Below, piece by piece: positions 61,290 through 64,000 of a stretch of 64,000 nt of DNA. Below the pieces are notes generated by a model. The model saw only the letters and a list, made by a program, of their open reading frames with translations. It did no database searches and was not told the origin of the DNA. This stretch comes from WHTK01 sp965197795. Lineage in GTDB: Bacteria; Chloroflexota; Dehalococcoidia; DSTF01; WHTK01. The position numbers and the translations under genes are program-made. The stretch is taken from NCBI GenBank assembly GCA_965197795.1, contig OZ240228.1, positions 992,001 to 1,056,000 on the forward strand, given 5' to 3'. Each line of letters starts with the position of its first letter. Positions within the stretch are counted from its first letter, which is position 1.

Positions 61290-62723
61290 ATGAGCCGATT
61301 CAACGAATACGAAAACTTCGACGCGCTGGGACTCGCCGGTCTGGTGCACCGTAACGAAGTCACGCCGGACGAGCTGCTCGAGGCCGCGATCGAGCGCGTC
61401 GAGGCGCGCGATCCCTCGATCAACGCGATCACCATGAAGCTCTACGACTACGGCAAGGAAGCCATCGTGGACGGGTTGCCGGACGCACCGCTTCGCGGCG
61501 TGCCGTTCCTGATGAAAGACCTCACTTCAGCCGTTGCCGGCGTCAAGATGACGCGAGGCTCGAAGTTCTTCGCCGACACACCGCCCTCCCCCACCAACAG
61601 CGAACACGTCAAGCGCCTGAAGCGCGCCGGACTGGTGATCTTTGGACGCACCAACACCTGTGAACTCGGCTTGTCGCTCACCTGCGAACCACAACTTCAC
61701 GGACCGACGCGTAATCCCTGGAACGTTGAACATATCTCCGGCGGCTCGAGTGGCGGCGCCGCCGCCGCGGTTGCCGCGCGCATACTGCCGATTGCGCACG
61801 CTTCGGATGGCTTCGGCTCGATTCGCGCGCCCGCGGCCTGCTGCGGACTGGTCGGCCTGAAACCGACGCGTGGCCGCAACACGTTCGCGCCAGCCACCGG
61901 CGAAGGGCTCGGTGGATGCTCCACCCAACATGCGGTCAGCCTCACCGTGCGCGACTCGGCCGCGCTGCTGGATGCGACCTGCGGTGCCGGACCGGGTGAT
62001 CCCTACGTCGCGCCCGTGCCTACCCGTCCTTACCTCGACGAAGTCGGCGAGCAACCTGGCAGGCTCAGGATCGCGTGGACCAGCAGAGCACCGAATGGCG
62101 CCGATATCCATCCCGAATATCTGCGACTGCTAGAACAAACCGTGCAACTCTGCACGGATCTCGGTCACCACGTCGAGGAACGCGAGCCCGAAGTCGACGA
62201 AGCAGAAATCGTGCCGACATTTCTCACGCTGGCAGCGGCGAACACCGTCGTCAATCTAGCGGGCCATCCGACTGCCGGGCACACGGCTCACGAAGATGAT
62301 GTCGAGCGCATCACCTGGCTCACCGCGAAGATGGGCGAAAAAGTCGGCGCGGCCGATTATGTACGCGCGACGCAAACGGCACATCGCCTCGGCCGCCAGA
62401 TGGCGGCATTCCATTCGGAGTGGGACGTGTTGCTGACACCAGGGCTGGCTTCGCCCGCTGTGAAACTGGGCTGGCTCGACATGACGATGGATGACGTCGA
62501 CGAATACTGGCAGCGTGTCTTCCGGTTCTCACCCTTCACCGTCTTGTTCAACCTCACCGGCCAGCCGGGGATGATGCTGCCGCTCGGCCAAAGCACGAAC
62601 GGGCTGCCGCTCGCAGTGCAACTCGTCGCGCGCTATGGCGACGAGGCGACGCTGTTCCGCCTCGGTGCGCAACTCGAAGTGGCACGGCCCTGGTTTGGCC
62701 GCAAGCCCGCGTTGGTCTCTTAG
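61290..62723 (+). CDS. Amidase signature family enzyme
   Basis: A 477-residue amidase. The Ser-cisSer-Lys triad is visible: Lys in 'PFLMKDLTSAVAG' near residue 75, cis-Ser and the Gly/Ser-rich loop in 'HISGGSSGGAAAAVAARI' near residue 152, and the nucleophile Ser in 'ASDGFGSIRAPAACCGLVGL' near residue 176. The C-terminal 'TGQPGMMLPLGQSTNGLPLA' is also standard. It hydrolyses a carboxamide to acid and ammonia. It starts at ATG 61290 after GGAAGGA. Codon usage (many GCG, CTC, CGC) seems slightly different from neighbouring genes. Divergent from the SDR; substrate unknown. Confidence 0.92.
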   Translation: MSRFNEYENFDALGLAGLVHRNEVTPDELLEAAIERVEARDPSINAITMKLYDYGKEAIVDGLPDAPLRGVPFLMKDLTSAVAGVKMTRGSKFFADTPPSPTNSEHVKRLKRAGLVIFGRTNTCELGLSLTCEPQLHGPTRNPWNVEHISGGSSGGAAAAVAARILPIAHASDGFGSIRAPAACCGLVGLKPTRGRNTFAPATGEGLGGCSTQHAVSLTVRDSAALLDATCGAGPGDPYVAPVPTRPYLDEVGEQPGRLRIAWTSRAPNGADIHPEYLRLLEQTVQLCTDLGHHVEEREPEVDEAEIVPTFLTLAAANTVVNLAGHPTAGHTAHEDDVERITWLTAKMGEKVGAADYVRATQTAHRLGRQMAAFHSEWDVLLTPGLASPAVKLGWLDMTMDDVDEYWQRVFRFSPFTVLFNLTGQPGMMLPLGQSTNGLPLAVQLVARYGDEATLFRLGAQLEVARPWFGRKPALVS

Positions 62724-62887
62724 GCAATTCCAAATTGGTGTCAAGTCCGCAATCCATGCGAGGTCGTTTTTCTCAAGCGGGAGGATGCACTGGAGAGTGC
62801 ACCGGGAACCGGGGATGGCTGACGGCGTAGCTTTGCCGAGTTGGTGTAATACTTCCCATTAGGCTTACGCAGCAAGCAAGGAGCGGT

Positions 62888-63196
62888 GTGGTATTTACAA
62901 GCGTGGGATTTCACAAGATTTTGCCGCAGCACGTCGGCGACTACATCGAAAACATGAGAATCTGCGCCGAGGCGAGCAACAAAGAGCCGGGCTGTATCCG
63001 CTACGAGGTCCTACAGGACACCGAGGACGCAACGGTCTTTTGTCTCCTCCAGGTGTTCAGAGACGAGGTCGCTTACCAGGCCCATCAGGATGCGGATCAC
63101 CACCGGCACTGGATGGAGATATCAGGCGCCTGGCGGGACCTGAGCGGCCGCCGCACCCACGACATGCGTTATATAACTGCCGAGCCAACGAGATAA
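62888..63196 (+). CDS. ABM-type small monooxygenase family protein
   Basis: A 102-residue ferredoxin-like protein: 'VFTSVGFHKILPQHVGDYIE', 'EPGCIRYEVLQDTEDATVFC' and 'LLQVFRDEVAYQAHQDADHH'. The motif order is that of YgiN/ABM proteins (quinol monooxygenase-like). GTG start 62888 is preceded by AAGGAG. It is related to the protein at 46259. Single gene; the 164-base gap before it shows no gene. Confidence 0.85.
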   Translation: MVFTSVGFHKILPQHVGDYIENMRICAEASNKEPGCIRYEVLQDTEDATVFCLLQVFRDEVAYQAHQDADHHRHWMEISGAWRDLSGRRTHDMRYITAEPTR

Positions 63197-63204
63197 TCGC
63201 GCGG

Positions 63205-63327
63205 CAAGTGGCTCGACATCAGAGCCGAGTTCCAGGACATAAAGCCTGTCCTGAACCCGCCGAAGGGATGCAACCTGCCCTGGAGCTTGTACTGAGGGTG
63301 TTAGGGGTTCCTGAAGGCGCAGCTTGA
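63205..63327 (+). repeat. Dispersed TPR-ATPase 3'-end remnant, copy G, with nested REP-like insert
   Basis: The plus strand reads 'WLDIRAEFQDIK', is interrupted by CCTGTCCTGAACCCGCCGAA plus GGG (63245-63267, a REP-type motif), and resumes as 'MQPALELVLRVLGVPEGAA' and a stop. Without the insert it aligns with the end of the gene at 9003. The insertion into the middle shows that the REP-like sequence arrived after the remnant. Confidence 0.65.
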
Positions 63328-63408
63328 TCACCTTACGGGCCTGCCAGGACGGCGTTAGCGCTGTCCTCTAACCAGAACTCTCAGTGCGTTGTCCTGCATG
63401 GCCGAGGC

Positions 63409-63786
63409 TCAATCGCTCGGTTTTACCGAAAGCTCCACGCGGTTGCCACTAGGATCGGTCACGTAGACCGAATAGGCCTGGCCATCGCGCTCCATGCGGA
63501 CAGACTCGACCTCAACGCCGCGAGAAGCAAGCTCCTTCTTAAGATCCTCAGCGTTGGCAGGTCCCTCACAGTTGAACGTGTGATGTGGAATGCCTGGCCG
63601 CGGCCGCTGCGCCGCATCGAACAATCCGATCCCCTGCTCGCCAGTCCGAAGCCTGACCACATCGGCACCCGCGATAGTCTGACGGGCGGACTCTGTGGCA
63701 CCAAGTTGGTCTCGGTAGAACGTGACCATCGCATCTAGATCGTCCGCGTTGAGGTTCCAGGAGCGCATGCCGAGAATCTTGAACAT
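63409..63786 (-). CDS. VOC superfamily protein (glyoxalase-like)
   Basis: A 125-residue VOC protein: 'ILGMRSWNLNADDLDAMVTF' as first strand and helix, 'RPRPGIPHHTFNC' (His ligand) and 'YSVYVTDPSGNRVELSVKPS' (Glu ligand) in the second half. Of two adjacent ATGs I choose 63786, at proper distance from GGAGG. The 152 bases beyond it to the window end contain no complete gene. Confidence 0.82.
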   Translation of the reverse strand: MFKILGMRSWNLNADDLDAMVTFYRDQLGATESARQTIAGADVVRLRTGEQGIGLFDAAQRPRPGIPHHTFNCEGPANAEDLKKELASRGVEVESVRMERDGQAYSVYVTDPSGNRVELSVKPSD

Positions 63787-64000
63787 CATCGCCTCCGGTT
63801 TTAGTTCTGGCTGGCGATATTCTAGACCGAGCGGGATCACCTTGGGCATTCGGGTATTGGGAGCAGAAGATCATGCTGCCATCGCGCACCGCGATTGAGC
63901 CTTCAAACTTTCCTCGGTCAAGTCTCACCGCAGAGGGGCATGCGCCTCAGACGCTGGTCAAAAGCACACGACAGGCAGACAATTGCTGCCATGCAGGGGT

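Noticed and set aside
1..64000. CRISPR array or rRNA genes
   Set aside because: No regularly spaced direct repeats and no conserved rRNA segments were seen.

Overview
The window is GC-rich, gene-dense bacterial DNA, most like an environmental Chloroflexota (Dehalococcoidia or SAR202-like) genome. This placement is an inference from gene content: several flavin-dependent LLM-class monooxygenases, two full Rieske oxygenases plus a remnant of a third, many VOC, ABM and NIPSNAP small proteins, a reductive-dehalogenase-like Fe-S protein, and pieces of the TPR/ATPase cyclase family that is multiplied in such genomes. No rRNA marker is present to fix the taxonomy.

Layout. 1-9 kb: a partial unknown gene, a Gfo/Idh/MocA oxidoreductase, a Rieske oxygenase, a winged-helix protein, an LLM monooxygenase, a 3-hydroxyacyl-CoA dehydrogenase and an alpha/beta hydrolase. 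9-15.5 kb is a decayed, mobile-element-like zone. It holds a truncated TPR-ATPase, a small module (zinc-knuckle-like peptide, lysozyme-like domain, excisionase-type HTH, tyrosine recombinase), a selenocysteine tRNA just after the recombinase, and remnants. 15.5-29.9 kb: NIPSNAP and aldo/keto reductase pair, MFS exporter, RdhA-like Fe-S protein, hydantoinase subunits A and B, LLM oxidoreductase with a HpcH/HpaI aldolase, an SDR and a FIST sensor. 30-41 kb is a selenium and redox block: selA, a UBP-type zinc finger, the ergothioneine pair egtB/egtD, fdhD, and a formate dehydrogenase operon whose catalytic subunit carries an in-frame UGA with a SECIS hairpin. 41.9-46 kb: a CoA-transferase, DUF35, thiolase-like and hydroxyacid oxidase operon. 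47-52 kb: an Eis-like acetyltransferase behind a predicted leader-peptide attenuator, then tig-clpP-clpX. 52-64 kb: peptide ABC transporter genes without ATPases, a second Rieske oxygenase, an Asp-box propeller, MmgE/PrpD, SDR, amidase and small VOC/ABM proteins.

Working together. tRNA-Sec, SelA, FdhD and the selenoprotein formate dehydrogenase form most of a Sec-dependent formate oxidation pathway; selB is not in the window. The formate dehydrogenase looks NAD-linked through a fused NuoE/NuoF-like subunit. Its catalytic polypeptide is split: the Fe-S entry module is a separate gene at the 3' end of the operon.

Quality caveat. At least seven genes are broken by single-base losses, most of them placeable in short G or C runs where restoring one base restores conserved family sequence. 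This looks like homopolymer error in a long-read assembly, so many 'frameshifted' genes here are probably intact in the organism. Separately, degenerate copies of the 3' end of the TPR-ATPase gene recur in seven intergenic gaps.
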